DNA of 12,295 bases from an uncultured Clostridia bacterium. Its GTDB lineage: Bacteria; Bacillota; Clostridia; Oscillospirales; Acutalibacteraceae. Numbering within the stretch: position 1 is the first letter of the stretch; each line of letters begins with the position of its first letter. The notes beneath the pieces are model-generated. The model was not told the DNA's origin, ran no database searches, and saw only the letters and a list, made by a program, of their open reading frames with translations. The translations under genes were made by a program, and so were the position numbers. Location: positions 1 to 12,295 of the forward strand of contig CALAQQ010000115.1 of the NCBI GenBank assembly GCA_937888485.1. Direction: 5' to 3'. Shown piece by piece: positions 1 to 6,695 of the stretch.

Positions 1-129
1 CAAGTTTGTAAGGCTAAATATCGTGAAAAACTTGCGTTTAGTTTTACAATTAACGTTACCGAAAAATCGACACAAAGTACCACAAAACGTACAGCAAATA
101 CTATATAATTAAATTAAAGGAGTGGTGAT
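1..129 (+). promoter_or_regulatory. Left-edge stretch upstream of the XRE gene
   Basis: Frame 1 is open from the edge to a TAA at 106-108 (35 codons), but the product resembles nothing I know, so it may be chance or the tail of an upstream gene. A TATAAT at 104-109 is a candidate -10, but no good -35 lies 16-18 bases upstream. An 8-bp palindrome TAACGTTA sits at 51-58, a possible operator for the regulator next door. The ribosome binding site AAAGGAG at 116-122, followed by GGTGAT, matches the anti-SD closely and fixes the start at 130. Confidence 0.3.
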
Positions 130-948
130 ATGTACTTAAAATTAACAATACAAGAACGACTGAAGGATCTGAGAACAGAACAAAAACTGACTCTCGAACA
201 GCTTGCCGAGAGAACGGGTATCTCTAAATCTGCGCTTGGCAAATACGAAACCGAAGAATACAAGGATATGAGTCCGTTCAACCTTGTCACACTTGCAAAT
301 TTCTACGGTGTTTCAACCGATTATCTGCTCGGTCTGACTGAACAAAAAAATCACCCGAATGCAGACATCAATAATCTGCATTTGAGTGATGATATGATTG
401 ATTTACTTGAAAGCGGAAAGATTAATACGAGGCTGCTTTGTGAAATTGCAACCCACGAGGATTTCAGAAGATTTCTGACCGATATTGAAATCTATGTTGA
501 CCGCATTGCCGATATGAGAATCAACGATTTGAACGCCGTTCTCGGTGTTGTGCGAAATGCTGCAATGGAGAAATGCTCCGATGAAAACGATTTGTACGTC
601 AGAACACTTGAACTTGCACAGATTGATGAAGATGAATATTTCAGCCATGTGATACATAAAGACCTTGACCGCATTATCAGTACAATCCGTGAAAACCATA
701 AAACCGACAGAACAACGGCGGACACTGTTTCGCCTGCGGCAGATGCACAAAAGCAGTTGCAGGATGCGTTGAGTTTTGAGGGCAGCGACGAAGAAAAGAA
801 GGTCAGAATGTATCTCAACTCTCTTGGTATCGACTATGACTCGCTTACCAAAGAGGAACTTGTAACACAAATAAACATCCTCAAAAAATCAAAGCATATG
901 AAAAGTCCGTACAGTCAAAGAGGTAAAACCAAAAGGAGACGTATATAA
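130..948 (+). CDS. XRE-family (Cro/CI-type) transcriptional regulator
   Basis: A 272-residue DNA-binding protein. Residues 7-68 form a five-helix XRE domain: QERLKDLRTEQKLTLEQLAE, then a recognition helix around GISKSALGKYE, and the typical ending YGVSTDYLLGLT. The remaining 200 residues are helical and acidic, with no enzyme motif I recognise, and end in a basic tail (KTKRRRI). Regulators of this build are common on mobile elements and phage-like islands of Clostridia. The ATG at 130 has an excellent SD (AAAGGAG) 7 bases upstream. The gene is followed by a truncated ORF and then by convergent minus-strand genes, so its original partner gene seems to be lost. It probably autoregulates or controls an element, but the target is not visible here. 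Confidence 0.85.
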   Translation: MYLKLTIQERLKDLRTEQKLTLEQLAERTGISKSALGKYETEEYKDMSPFNLVTLANFYGVSTDYLLGLTEQKNHPNADINNLHLSDDMIDLLESGKINTRLLCEIATHEDFRRFLTDIEIYVDRIADMRINDLNAVLGVVRNAAMEKCSDENDLYVRTLELAQIDEDEYFSHVIHKDLDRIISTIRENHKTDRTTADTVSPAADAQKQLQDALSFEGSDEEKKVRMYLNSLGIDYDSLTKEELVTQINILKKSKHMKSPYSQRGKTKRRRI

Positions 949-955
949 AATTACT

Positions 956-1036
956 ATGATGAATGGATACAACTACTGTCGAAAATGCTCTTTAGCGCAT
1001 AAGGTGTTGACTATGTTCTTGAAAGAGATTTTTTAA
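956..1036 (+). pseudogene. Truncated ORF downstream of the XRE gene
   Basis: Starting at tandem ATGs (956, 959), a 26-codon frame reads MMNGYNYCRKCSLAHKVLTM and then FLKEIF before TAA. The composition looks like real protein, with a CxxC pair, but the frame is cut short. An AAAAGGAG at 931-938 is rather far upstream for its SD. It overlaps head-on the last 15 codons of the minus-strand gene at 992-1489. I read it as the remnant of the gene that once followed the XRE regulator, broken where the minus-strand block was inserted. It could also be a short real peptide or chance. Confidence 0.35.
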
Positions 1037-1489
1037 AACTTCAGGATTTTCAATAAAATATGAAAATGATGGTAATATGCCTTCATTTAATTCTTTGCTC
1101 CAAGAGCCATCATTATAATTAATGTTAATTGTTTTTGAATCATCTAACCACAATTGAGAAAAATCGCTGTTAATATAAATTGAAAACTTGCCATTAATTA
1201 TAATTTTATATTCAAATTCTCTATTCTTGCTTCTGTCTTCGGAAACAGGAAGATAATTAAGTTTAACTTTCTTTAATTCTTTTAAATCTTTGGTAGGGTT
1301 TGTTGTACTGTAAAAATTGTTTTCTTCTGCAAAAAACTGTAACTCCTCAACATTATAAAAAATTCTCTCATAGTTTTCTATGCTGTTTATTTTTGATTCT
1401 TTATTATAAGAAACAGCATAGAGCAACCCAAATATAACTGCAACAACAAGAAATAGAATCTTTATATTTTTGGCTTTCATAAAATACAT
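992..1489 (-). CDS. Membrane-anchored small hypothetical protein
   Basis: A 165-residue protein I do not recognise. Residues 8-26 are one hydrophobic helix after a short basic start (MYFMKAKNIK), so it is a single-pass membrane protein or has an uncleaved signal anchor. There is no lipobox cysteine. The rest is polar, beta-rich and Asn/Lys-rich, probably outside the cytoplasm. I chose the ATG at 1489 because GGAGG (1494-1498) lies 4 bases upstream; an in-frame start 30 bases further out lacks a site, and the ATG three codons in is too far from it. The last codons overlap a broken plus-strand ORF, so the C-terminus (FQEHSQHLMR) may be acquired from the insertion site. It is probably the last gene of the block starting at 3285. 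Confidence 0.6.
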   Translation of the reverse strand: MYFMKAKNIKILFLVVAVIFGLLYAVSYNKESKINSIENYERIFYNVEELQFFAEENNFYSTTNPTKDLKELKKVKLNYLPVSEDRSKNREFEYKIIINGKFSIYINSDFSQLWLDDSKTININYNDGSWSKELNEGILPSFSYFIENPEVLKNLFQEHSQHLMR

Positions 1490-1579
1490 AATTCCTCCAC
1501 TAACGCTTGATGCTCTCATTTTTCAGATGACATATCTAGGATATTTTACCAACTAATTATCTGTTTTGTTACATATAAA

Positions 1580-2461
1580 TTATTTTCCAGGTATTTTATG
1601 ACACTCATCTAAATACTTATGTGCAAATGAAATTAGAGTTATAATATCAAGAGCCTTTGCCTCATCAACTTTCCAGTTAATTTTAGGCGTATGTGCCGCT
1701 GGATTCCTTACCAAATGAAAAATCGATTCCAATAATTCTTTCAATCCGGTAAATTCACTTTTTTCACTATCCGTCTGCATACTGTTAAAGAATAGGTATG
1801 GATCGTTTTTAGAAAATGCAGTTTGAAATAGAGTCCCGCCATCTGTTGTCAATCCAGTAATTTGTCTTACTCTCTCTGCTAATCCTTTCGCAGCCTCAAA
1901 AACCGCATCATAATAGTCTTTTTGTAAAAAGTCCTCAATACAATACTTCTGAACCTCGCTGTGAATCGCTCTGTTATACAACTGTCGCTGTAGACTGTTT
2001 ACTCTTCTATCAACCTCATCAAGCGTTTTCGCCTGGACAACTTCAATCAATTTCCCATCCCTTGTCATCTCAAGCCCAGCTAACAAAAGTGCCTTGTTTA
2101 CTCCCTCTAACAAATAGATGTACTTATCTCTGTTCTTTTCGTCGGTAAAAGCAACAGGATTTAATGCTTTTTCAAAAAACTCATACACTTTGACAAACGA
2201 TTGGTCATCGTTTATAGCTGAGGCTAGACAGTTATACAACCAATCTCGCTTGTTTAAACCCAACTGATAAGTATAGCCATTATTTGATTTTCCATCTGAA
2301 ACAATTTTTATTTTACACTGTTGAAGTAACCGAGTTAGCTCTGTCTTGGTATATCCTGAATAAGTTTCAGCTAAAACATCACAAACTGCCTTTAATTGCT
2401 GTTCATCCAAGTATTTATTAACCATATTTTTTTCATAAACCTTTCTTATATCATGTTTCAT
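1580..2461 (-). CDS. AbiJ/Ymh-like (TIGR02391-type) protein with HEPN RNase motif
   Basis: A 293-residue cytoplasmic protein. The N-terminal third (about 20-105) has the pattern of AbiJ N-terminal domains: a helix, a short wing with NNGYTYQLGLNKRDW, and an ending ALNPVAF. The C-terminal half (about 165-290) matches the TIGR02391/Ymh family, including YDAVFEAAKGLAERVR, DGGTLFQTAF and a closing helix bundle. It contains R252-NPAA-H257, which is the R-x4-H active-site motif of HEPN ribonucleases. From known HEPN and Abi proteins, I infer an abortive-infection RNase that cuts RNA on phage attack; this is not proven for this family. The ATG at 2461 has no clear SD. The gene lies 35 bases behind the membrane protein gene at 2497-3285, so coupling to it is likely. 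Confidence 0.7.
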   Translation of the reverse strand: MKHDIRKVYEKNMVNKYLDEQQLKAVCDVLAETYSGYTKTELTRLLQQCKIKIVSDGKSNNGYTYQLGLNKRDWLYNCLASAINDDQSFVKVYEFFEKALNPVAFTDEKNRDKYIYLLEGVNKALLLAGLEMTRDGKLIEVVQAKTLDEVDRRVNSLQRQLYNRAIHSEVQKYCIEDFLQKDYYDAVFEAAKGLAERVRQITGLTTDGGTLFQTAFSKNDPYLFFNSMQTDSEKSEFTGLKELLESIFHLVRNPAAHTPKINWKVDEAKALDIITLISFAHKYLDECHKIPGK

Positions 2462-2496
2462 TATGTTATAAAACTAAATATTGTTCATATTCATTT

Positions 2497-3285
2497 TCAA
2501 ATATCATGCGTTTGACCTAAAAACAAAGGATACCCTTGCTGTATTTTTACATCGTTTAGATGATCACCTTTCCATTGAACACAATATTCTTGAATATACT
2601 CATTTGTCATGCAATCCACATAGCAAACAGCAAAATTGATTTTATCTCCTTTAATTTCTTTGTTCAAATGTATTTCAAAACAAAGTTCGCTTGTACAATC
2701 TACTTGAATCAACTCGTAAAAAGCCTGCCCTCCAATATTTTCCCCTGTATATATCACTGTTGTACTTGCAAATCCTTGTCCAACATTTTTTAAAGCTATC
2801 CTACAATAAATAATTCTTTGCGCCCGCCGTTCATCTTTATTTATAGGTGACGTATTTATTATCTTGCTATCTATTTTATATAGCTCAACATCTCCCGTAA
2901 CACTTCCGATATTCTTATTTTCGCTATAACCTTTTACTTCAGCCATTAAAAATGGCATATGTTCTATTCGAGTTTTTGCAGCATCAGAATTTTTATAATA
3001 CTTAATTGTCCATGCTACACCAACCACAGCAAGAACTCCTGAAATAATTCCACCTAAAACACCACCCCAATAAGATGCCAAAGAACCAATCCAAGTAGCA
3101 TTTAAATTATCTGTAACAGCTAGACTATTTATTGAACACCTAATTATATTTTGAACACCAATAGTTAATCCACAAATGATAAATAAGCCTACGATAATAA
3201 GCAAAACCCATCTAACATATCGCTGTTTCTTTCGTTTTTTCTCAATTCCGAAACGTTCTTCATAAACAGCAGATTTATTCTTCAT
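2497..3285 (-). CDS. Two-helix membrane protein, hypothetical
   Basis: A 262-residue inner-membrane protein. A basic cytoplasmic start (KKRKKQR) precedes transmembrane segment 1 at about 25-45. Segment 2 is at about 67-96 and glycine-rich (SYWGGVLGGIISGVLAVVG). A soluble C-terminal domain of about 165 residues, mostly beta with a conserved-looking GQGFASTTV stretch, is predicted to be cytoplasmic. No enzyme motif is visible. The ATG at 3285 has GGAGG at 3294-3298, 8 bases upstream; an in-frame TTG at 3298-3300 overlaps that site and is rejected. It is first in the minus-strand block, ahead of a HEPN/Abi-type protein, so a role as membrane sensor or partner in the same defence is possible but unsupported by homology. 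Confidence 0.65.
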   Translation of the reverse strand: MKNKSAVYEERFGIEKKRKKQRYVRWVLLIIVGLFIICGLTIGVQNIIRCSINSLAVTDNLNATWIGSLASYWGGVLGGIISGVLAVVGVAWTIKYYKNSDAAKTRIEHMPFLMAEVKGYSENKNIGSVTGDVELYKIDSKIINTSPINKDERRAQRIIYCRIALKNVGQGFASTTVIYTGENIGGQAFYELIQVDCTSELCFEIHLNKEIKGDKINFAVCYVDCMTNEYIQEYCVQWKGDHLNDVKIQQGYPLFLGQTHDI

Positions 3286-3396
3286 TATAATATCCTCCAA
3301 GTTTTTATAGACTTAAATTAAATGTTCTAATCAATAGCAATATTTTTAAATTGATTTCTTAATTCCATTTTTGATGTAATTCGTATATTCAATTTT

Positions 3397-3425
3397 ATTT
3401 TAGCATAATATAATTGGTTTTTCAA
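3397..3425 (-). promoter_or_regulatory. Promoter of the minus-strand membrane/HEPN block
   Basis: Read on the minus strand: -35 TTGAAA (3420-3425), a 17-base spacer and -10 TAAAAT (3397-3402), with an extended TGC just before the -10. This is a strong sigma-A-type match. It gives a leader of about 105 bases before the ATG at 3285. It is back to back with the promoter at 3481-3509. Confidence 0.7.
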
Positions 3426-3454
3426 TTGGCTGAGAATTTTTGAAAGGTAAAAAC

Positions 3455-3497
3455 TATTATCAAACAAAATAGATTTCTTATTGAATATTATCAAACA
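3455..3497 (+). repeat. 12-bp direct repeat, likely operator
   Basis: TATTATCAAACA occurs at 3455-3466 and again at 3486-3497. The copies are 31 bp apart start to start, about three helix turns, so both would face the same side of the DNA. The second copy fills the -35/-10 spacer of the ArsR-type gene's promoter. Read with TGATA at 3501-3505 it also forms an inverted repeat TATCA-N7-TGATA (3489-3505). Binding by the adjacent regulator is inferred. Confidence 0.5.
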
Positions 3498-3509
3498 TTA
3501 TGATATAGT
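3481..3509 (+). promoter_or_regulatory. Promoter of the ArsR-type regulator gene
   Basis: -35 TTGAAT (3481-3486), 17-base spacer, -10 TATAGT (3504-3509). The 29-bp core agrees at 22 positions with the transporter promoter at 4567-4595, including most of the spacer, where ordinary promoters would differ. Autoregulation is therefore likely. Confidence 0.7.
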
Positions 3510-3541
3510 ATCTTCATCACTAAAACAAAGGTGCGAATTAA

Positions 3542-4543
3542 ATGAAACCCATAATCCACAACAAACCCGAATGGCTTTGCGAAACCATAGCTTTGCTGTA
3601 TATATCAAGACAGCGTGACGAGATGGTTGAACTTATGATAAACCTAATCGGCGAGCGTGAATGGGATGTTCGTGAATTTATGACCCGTCACGAACAACTC
3701 CACAAGAAATATACTAATGCTTTTAACAAAAATCGAGTCAGCAGCGAACACGATGAATTTTTCTTTGAAGAAATCCCTCTTGTTGATTATCTTGTTCTGA
3801 CCGTTATGTATCTAAATAACAGGGATTGGGTGTACGATATTGACTCAACCGATATTGACGAAATCCGTAGCACAATGAAAGAAAGCTATCGTTTCATAAC
3901 CGATTCAATGTCAAACGGCTCGGTTTGCTGTGAGCTTGAAGAATATCTTGATTCAAGTGACGGACTTAATGCGATTTATAACAATCCCAAAGAATATTTT
4001 TCTGCTTTTAATGAGATTATACGCAATAATGTTCCTGCAATGGAAAATGCGTGGGACGAAGTCCGCACGGAAGCACAGAGTTTTATTGCTTTGAGTTGGA
4101 ATAATTCGGATGAATTTTACGAGAAATCCAATATAGATTTGAAGGCTTCGATTAAACACGTTTACCCCCAGCTGAGCATATACACAAATGCTTTCATAAT
4201 TAACGAGACATATTATTATGGTCTTTTTAATGCCGACACAAGACCTGAAGAAGAACGGCTCAATGAGAAAGAACGAATAGTTGAAACCTGCAAAGCTATA
4301 GGTGATACAACAAGAGCAGAAATCCTTTTGCTTTTGAGCGAAAGACCGTGGTACAACAGAGAGCTTGCTGCTAAACTGAATTTAACTCCCGCAACTGTAA
4401 TGCACCACATAGATGTTTTGCTTGCCTGCGGAATAGCAAAAATGACTACCTGTGACGATAATCAGAAACGTATTTACTACACTATTGATTCAAATCATGC
4501 AAAGTGGTTAACAACTGCATTAGACCGCATATTTTCTAAATAA
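3542..4543 (+). CDS. Winged-helix regulator with C-terminal ArsR domain
   Basis: A 333-residue transcription factor. Residues 1-240 are a helical domain without a recognised motif and probably sense a ligand. Residues 244-333 form an ArsR-type winged helix: AIGDTTRAEILLLL, then NRELAAKLN, the recognition helix TPATVMHHIDVL (282-293) and the wing KRIYYTID. The classical metal-binding CxC motif of ArsR helix 3 is missing, so metal sensing is unlikely. The domain order, with DNA binding at the C-terminus of a long protein, differs from the usual ArsR of about 100 residues. AAAGGTG lies 8 bases before the ATG. The next gene is a GPH-type transporter with a near-identical promoter core, so this protein probably regulates itself and that transporter, responding to its substrate. 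Confidence 0.8.
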   Translation: MKPIIHNKPEWLCETIALLYISRQRDEMVELMINLIGEREWDVREFMTRHEQLHKKYTNAFNKNRVSSEHDEFFFEEIPLVDYLVLTVMYLNNRDWVYDIDSTDIDEIRSTMKESYRFITDSMSNGSVCCELEEYLDSSDGLNAIYNNPKEYFSAFNEIIRNNVPAMENAWDEVRTEAQSFIALSWNNSDEFYEKSNIDLKASIKHVYPQLSIYTNAFIINETYYYGLFNADTRPEEERLNEKERIVETCKAIGDTTRAEILLLLSERPWYNRELAAKLNLTPATVMHHIDVLLACGIAKMTTCDDNQKRIYYTIDSNHAKWLTTALDRIFSK

Positions 4544-4566
4544 GTTTAATGTAAATTAAATTATAT

Positions 4567-4595
4567 TTGACAATTATCTAATATAATGTTATACT
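4567..4595 (+). promoter_or_regulatory. Promoter of the GPH transporter gene
   Basis: -35 TTGACA (4567-4572), 17-base spacer, -10 TATACT (4590-4595): a near-consensus sigma-A promoter. Its spacer shares ATTATC and further bases with the promoter at 3481-3509. Transcription should start near 4602, just past the left arm of the hairpin at 4591-4621. Confidence 0.75.
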
Positions 4596-4625
4596 CTTCT
4601 CATATTCTATGGGGAGAGTATTTTT
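4591..4625 (+). terminator. Hairpin + T5: likely terminator overlapping the transporter RBS
   Basis: Arm 4591-4601 pairs with 4611-4621 over 11 positions (9 Watson-Crick, 2 G-U) around a 9-base loop, then TTTTT at 4621-4625. This fits a Rho-independent terminator for the regulator transcript. The right arm contains GGGGAG (4611-4616), the transporter's ribosome binding site, so a read-through transcript would have it buried. A transcript from the transporter's own promoter starts after the left arm and leaves it free. Confidence 0.5.
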
Positions 4626-6053
4626 ATGGATAAAACTCGGAACAGTATTGTTAATAAAAGTGAAATTGGTATTTATAGTTTTGCCGGCGGCGCACAGTGT
4701 CTTGCATATAACCTTATAACAAGTTATATGATGTATTTCTATGTCAATGTTTTCAATGTTGACCTGCGAATCGTCAGTGCTATGCTGATGTTTGAGGGCA
4801 TATGGGACTTGTTTAATAATCCTTTAGCAGGAATTATTGTTGACAGAACACGCACAAAATACGGAAAGATGCTTCCGTATTTGCGACGCGGAGCATTGCC
4901 GCTTGCATTACTTACCGTTTTATTGTTCTGCGGACCGTTTATAATCACAGACACATCGCCAACCGCACCTTCAAAGATATTGTTTATGTTCTTTACATAT
5001 TTCCTTTGGGAAACATGTTACACTCTTGTTGATGTTTCGTATTGGGGCTTGTCCGCCGCAATATCTCCAAGCTCGTCAGACAGAGCGAATATATCAAAGA
5101 ATGTTAATATTTCAATGAACGTATTCGCAGCTATTCCGGGTGTAGCTGTTCCGTTGCTTCTTGATTACACTTCTGCTGACAACAGTCCCTTTTCTACCAA
5201 AACAGCATTTCTGTCAATCGGAATATTATCTGCCGTTTTAACCGGAGTATTTATGATAATCGCTTCATATAAAGTTAAAGAGCGAGTTCTCCAATCCGAA
5301 GAAAAGCCAAGTTTTAAAGAGAGCTTTTCAGAGTTTTTCAAAAACCCGTTGCTTCGGGTGTTGGTTCTTTCTAACTTGACTCGATTTATCGAAGGGATAG
5401 GTTGGTCTGTTGCGACATATTACTACATAGATGTTCTCGGATATGCGAGTTTGTCTATTTTAGTTGCAATTCCTGCTGCGATTTCTTGGGGATTCTCATA
5501 TTCGTTCTTAAACATGCTTAAACAACGCCTACAAAAGAAACAAATTATGCTATTGGCATACTTAAGTATAGGTATTGTTTGGTTTACTGTTTTCTTTGTC
5601 GGCACAATATTTTACAATTTGCCGTTTGTGATGATTCCTGCAATAATGGCAGCTCAACTGTTTAACGGTTTGATGGGCACTCCTGCATCGGTTGTTTATA
5701 ACGAAATGATGGCAGAGGCAACAGACTACACTGAATGGAAAACAGGAAAACGAAATGAGGGATTGAGTTTTTCAATGAAAATTGTAACGCAGAAAATGAG
5801 TGGAACACTTTCACAATCGGTAAGTTCTGTTTTACTTTCTGCAATCGGTTATAAAACAAGCAATTCAAGCGTAAGATTACCGCAACAAAATAAAGTTCAA
5901 AAAGGAATTTTTAATATTTTTTCTCTGCCGATAGCTATAAGTTATTTGCTTGCAGCTGTTCCTTTCTTTTTCTATAACCTTGATAAAACAACACACGAAA
6001 GGATGCTTATGGATCTTGCCGAAAGAAGAGAAACAAACAATAATCAATCTTAA
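4626..6053 (+). CDS. GPH-family MFS transporter (sugar/cation symporter type)
   Basis: A 475-residue integral membrane protein with about 12 hydrophobic helices, normal length for the glycoside-pentoside-hexuronide (GPH, MFS_2) family. Family marks are visible near the N-terminus: DLFNNPLAGIIVDRTRTKYG (61-80) followed by KMLPYL, which is the conserved loop between helices 2 and 3. GPH members carry glycosides, pentosides, hexuronides or related solutes in symport with H+ or Na+; the substrate cannot be read from the sequence. GGGGAG lies 9 bases before the ATG at 4626. The gene has its own promoter and sits behind an ArsR-type regulator with a matching operator-like promoter. No sugar-degrading enzyme gene is next to it, so drug or metabolite export is also possible. 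A strong terminator follows. Confidence 0.8.
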   Translation: MDKTRNSIVNKSEIGIYSFAGGAQCLAYNLITSYMMYFYVNVFNVDLRIVSAMLMFEGIWDLFNNPLAGIIVDRTRTKYGKMLPYLRRGALPLALLTVLLFCGPFIITDTSPTAPSKILFMFFTYFLWETCYTLVDVSYWGLSAAISPSSSDRANISKNVNISMNVFAAIPGVAVPLLLDYTSADNSPFSTKTAFLSIGILSAVLTGVFMIIASYKVKERVLQSEEKPSFKESFSEFFKNPLLRVLVLSNLTRFIEGIGWSVATYYYIDVLGYASLSILVAIPAAISWGFSYSFLNMLKQRLQKKQIMLLAYLSIGIVWFTVFFVGTIFYNLPFVMIPAIMAAQLFNGLMGTPASVVYNEMMAEATDYTEWKTGKRNEGLSFSMKIVTQKMSGTLSQSVSSVLLSAIGYKTSNSSVRLPQQNKVQKGIFNIFSLPIAISYLLAAVPFFFYNLDKTTHERMLMDLAERRETNNNQS

Positions 6054-6110
6054 CAATTAATTGTAAATGTGATTAAGCACCTTTACTAAAACTTTTTTGA
6101 GCAAAAAACA

Positions 6111-6149
6111 ACCCGCATCGTAGCAATTACAGCTATGGTGCGGGTTTTG
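6111..6149. terminator. Rho-independent terminator after the GPH gene
   Basis: Arm 6111-6124 (ACCCGCATCGTAGC) pairs with 6132-6145 over 14 positions, two of them G-U, around a 7-base loop, followed by TTTT. A run of A just upstream (6103-6108) allows termination of minus-strand transcripts as well. Confidence 0.85.
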
Positions 6150-6160
6150 TCGTTTCGTGT

Positions 6161-6252
6161 CGTAATGTTGCACAATTTGCGCTACTATAAATTGTGCAAA
6201 AAGTAGAATCTCAAAGAAAACCAAAAAAATTGCGTAACATTCCGCAATTTTT
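6161..6252. repeat. Cluster of related inverted repeats upstream of the EACC1 operon
   Basis: Four related arms: A (6164-6178), B (6189-6199), C (6225-6241) and D (6243-6252). TTGCACAATTT and its complement (6168-6178 with 6189-6199) give an 11-bp perfect hairpin. AAAAATTGCG and its complement (6225-6234 with 6243-6252) give a 10-bp perfect hairpin. Arm A can instead pair with arm C (6227-6241) at 14 of 15 positions including one G-U. The pairs are mutually exclusive. The second hairpin ends in T5 and touches the -35 of the next promoter. Candidates are a terminator, a regulator-binding array or a small structured RNA. Confidence 0.5.
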
Positions 6253-6280
6253 GTCATATATATTATGAGATTAATATAAT
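6251..6280 (+). promoter_or_regulatory. Candidate promoter of the EACC1-caspase operon
   Basis: TTGTCA (6251-6256), 18-base spacer, TATAAT (6275-6280). The predicted start near 6287 gives a short leader before the SD AAAAGGAG at 6297-6304. The -10 lies in the loop of an imperfect inverted repeat (6262-6269 with 6284-6291, one T-T mismatch) followed by a run of T, a possible operator. Confidence 0.55.
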
Positions 6281-6311
6281 AACCTCATTATTTTTTAAAA
6301 GGAGAATTGTT

Positions 6312-6647
6312 ATGAACAAAAAAGAGTATGTTATTTCATGCACAAAAAACACAGAGGATTTACATCAACTTCGTCAACTGTTAAGAATGAATGGAATAAG
6401 TTCTGAAATTAGGGATGGCAATTTAAATGATGGACAAATGGGATTGGAAGAAATACTAACAATTTTGATCACTAGTGCAGTCATTCCTAGCGTAATAAGT
6501 GCAATAAATATTTGGAATCAAAACAGAAAAGTGGATATTACTATTATCGAAACAAAAACAAAAAAAGAAATTAACCTGAAATCTGATAACGGTAAATCTT
6601 TGTCCCCCAAATTATTAAAAGAGTTAAAAGAATTTTTTGAAGATTAA
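6312..6647 (+). CDS. EACC1-like effector-associated small protein
   Basis: A 111-residue cytoplasmic protein. Its layout fits the EACC1 family (effector-associated constant component 1): a first beta strand, a helix EDLHQLRQLLR (15-25), a GQMG turn (41-44), a hydrophobic helix ending in W68, a beta hairpin VDITIIETKTKKEINL (74-89) and a final helix. EACC1 proteins are known from bacterial conflict loci, where they accompany caspase- or trypsin-like effectors and are thought to help recruit or regulate them; the biochemistry is unknown. Here the next gene begins with a caspase domain, 48 bases downstream in the same direction, which supports the call. The SD AAAAGGAG is 7 bases before the ATG. 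Assignment is by pattern, not by a search. Most known cases are in Actinobacteria and Cyanobacteria. Confidence 0.65.
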   Translation: MNKKEYVISCTKNTEDLHQLRQLLRMNGISSEIRDGNLNDGQMGLEEILTILITSAVIPSVISAINIWNQNRKVDITIIETKTKKEINLKSDNGKSLSPKLLKELKEFFED

Positions 6648-6695
6648 ATACAGTCAGTAACTTATTTCAACAAAACTTTAATAAAGAGTGATATT

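Noticed and set aside
403..870. Long minus-strand open frames opposite the XRE gene
   Set aside because: They are antisense to a convincing HTH gene, have no SD and look Cys/Ile-rich without domain pattern.
1490..1519. Ten-residue longer start for the small membrane-anchored protein
   Set aside because: No ribosome binding site upstream of 1519; GGAGG sits inside the extension, close to the ATG at 1489.
3286..3300. TTG start at 3300 for the two-helix membrane protein
   Set aside because: The TTG overlaps the SD used by the ATG at 3285.
6055..6066. Palindrome ACAATTAATTGT just after the GPH gene
   Set aside because: It is AT-only at the centre, short and isolated; chance is likely in such DNA.
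6057..6257. Minus-strand open frame over the terminator and inverted repeats
   Set aside because: Its reading runs through a strong terminator hairpin and repeat arms, and no SD or family pattern is seen.
6150..6311. CRISPR-like or retron RNA interpretation of the repeat cluster
   Set aside because: No regularly spaced direct repeats, and no cas or reverse transcriptase gene in the window.
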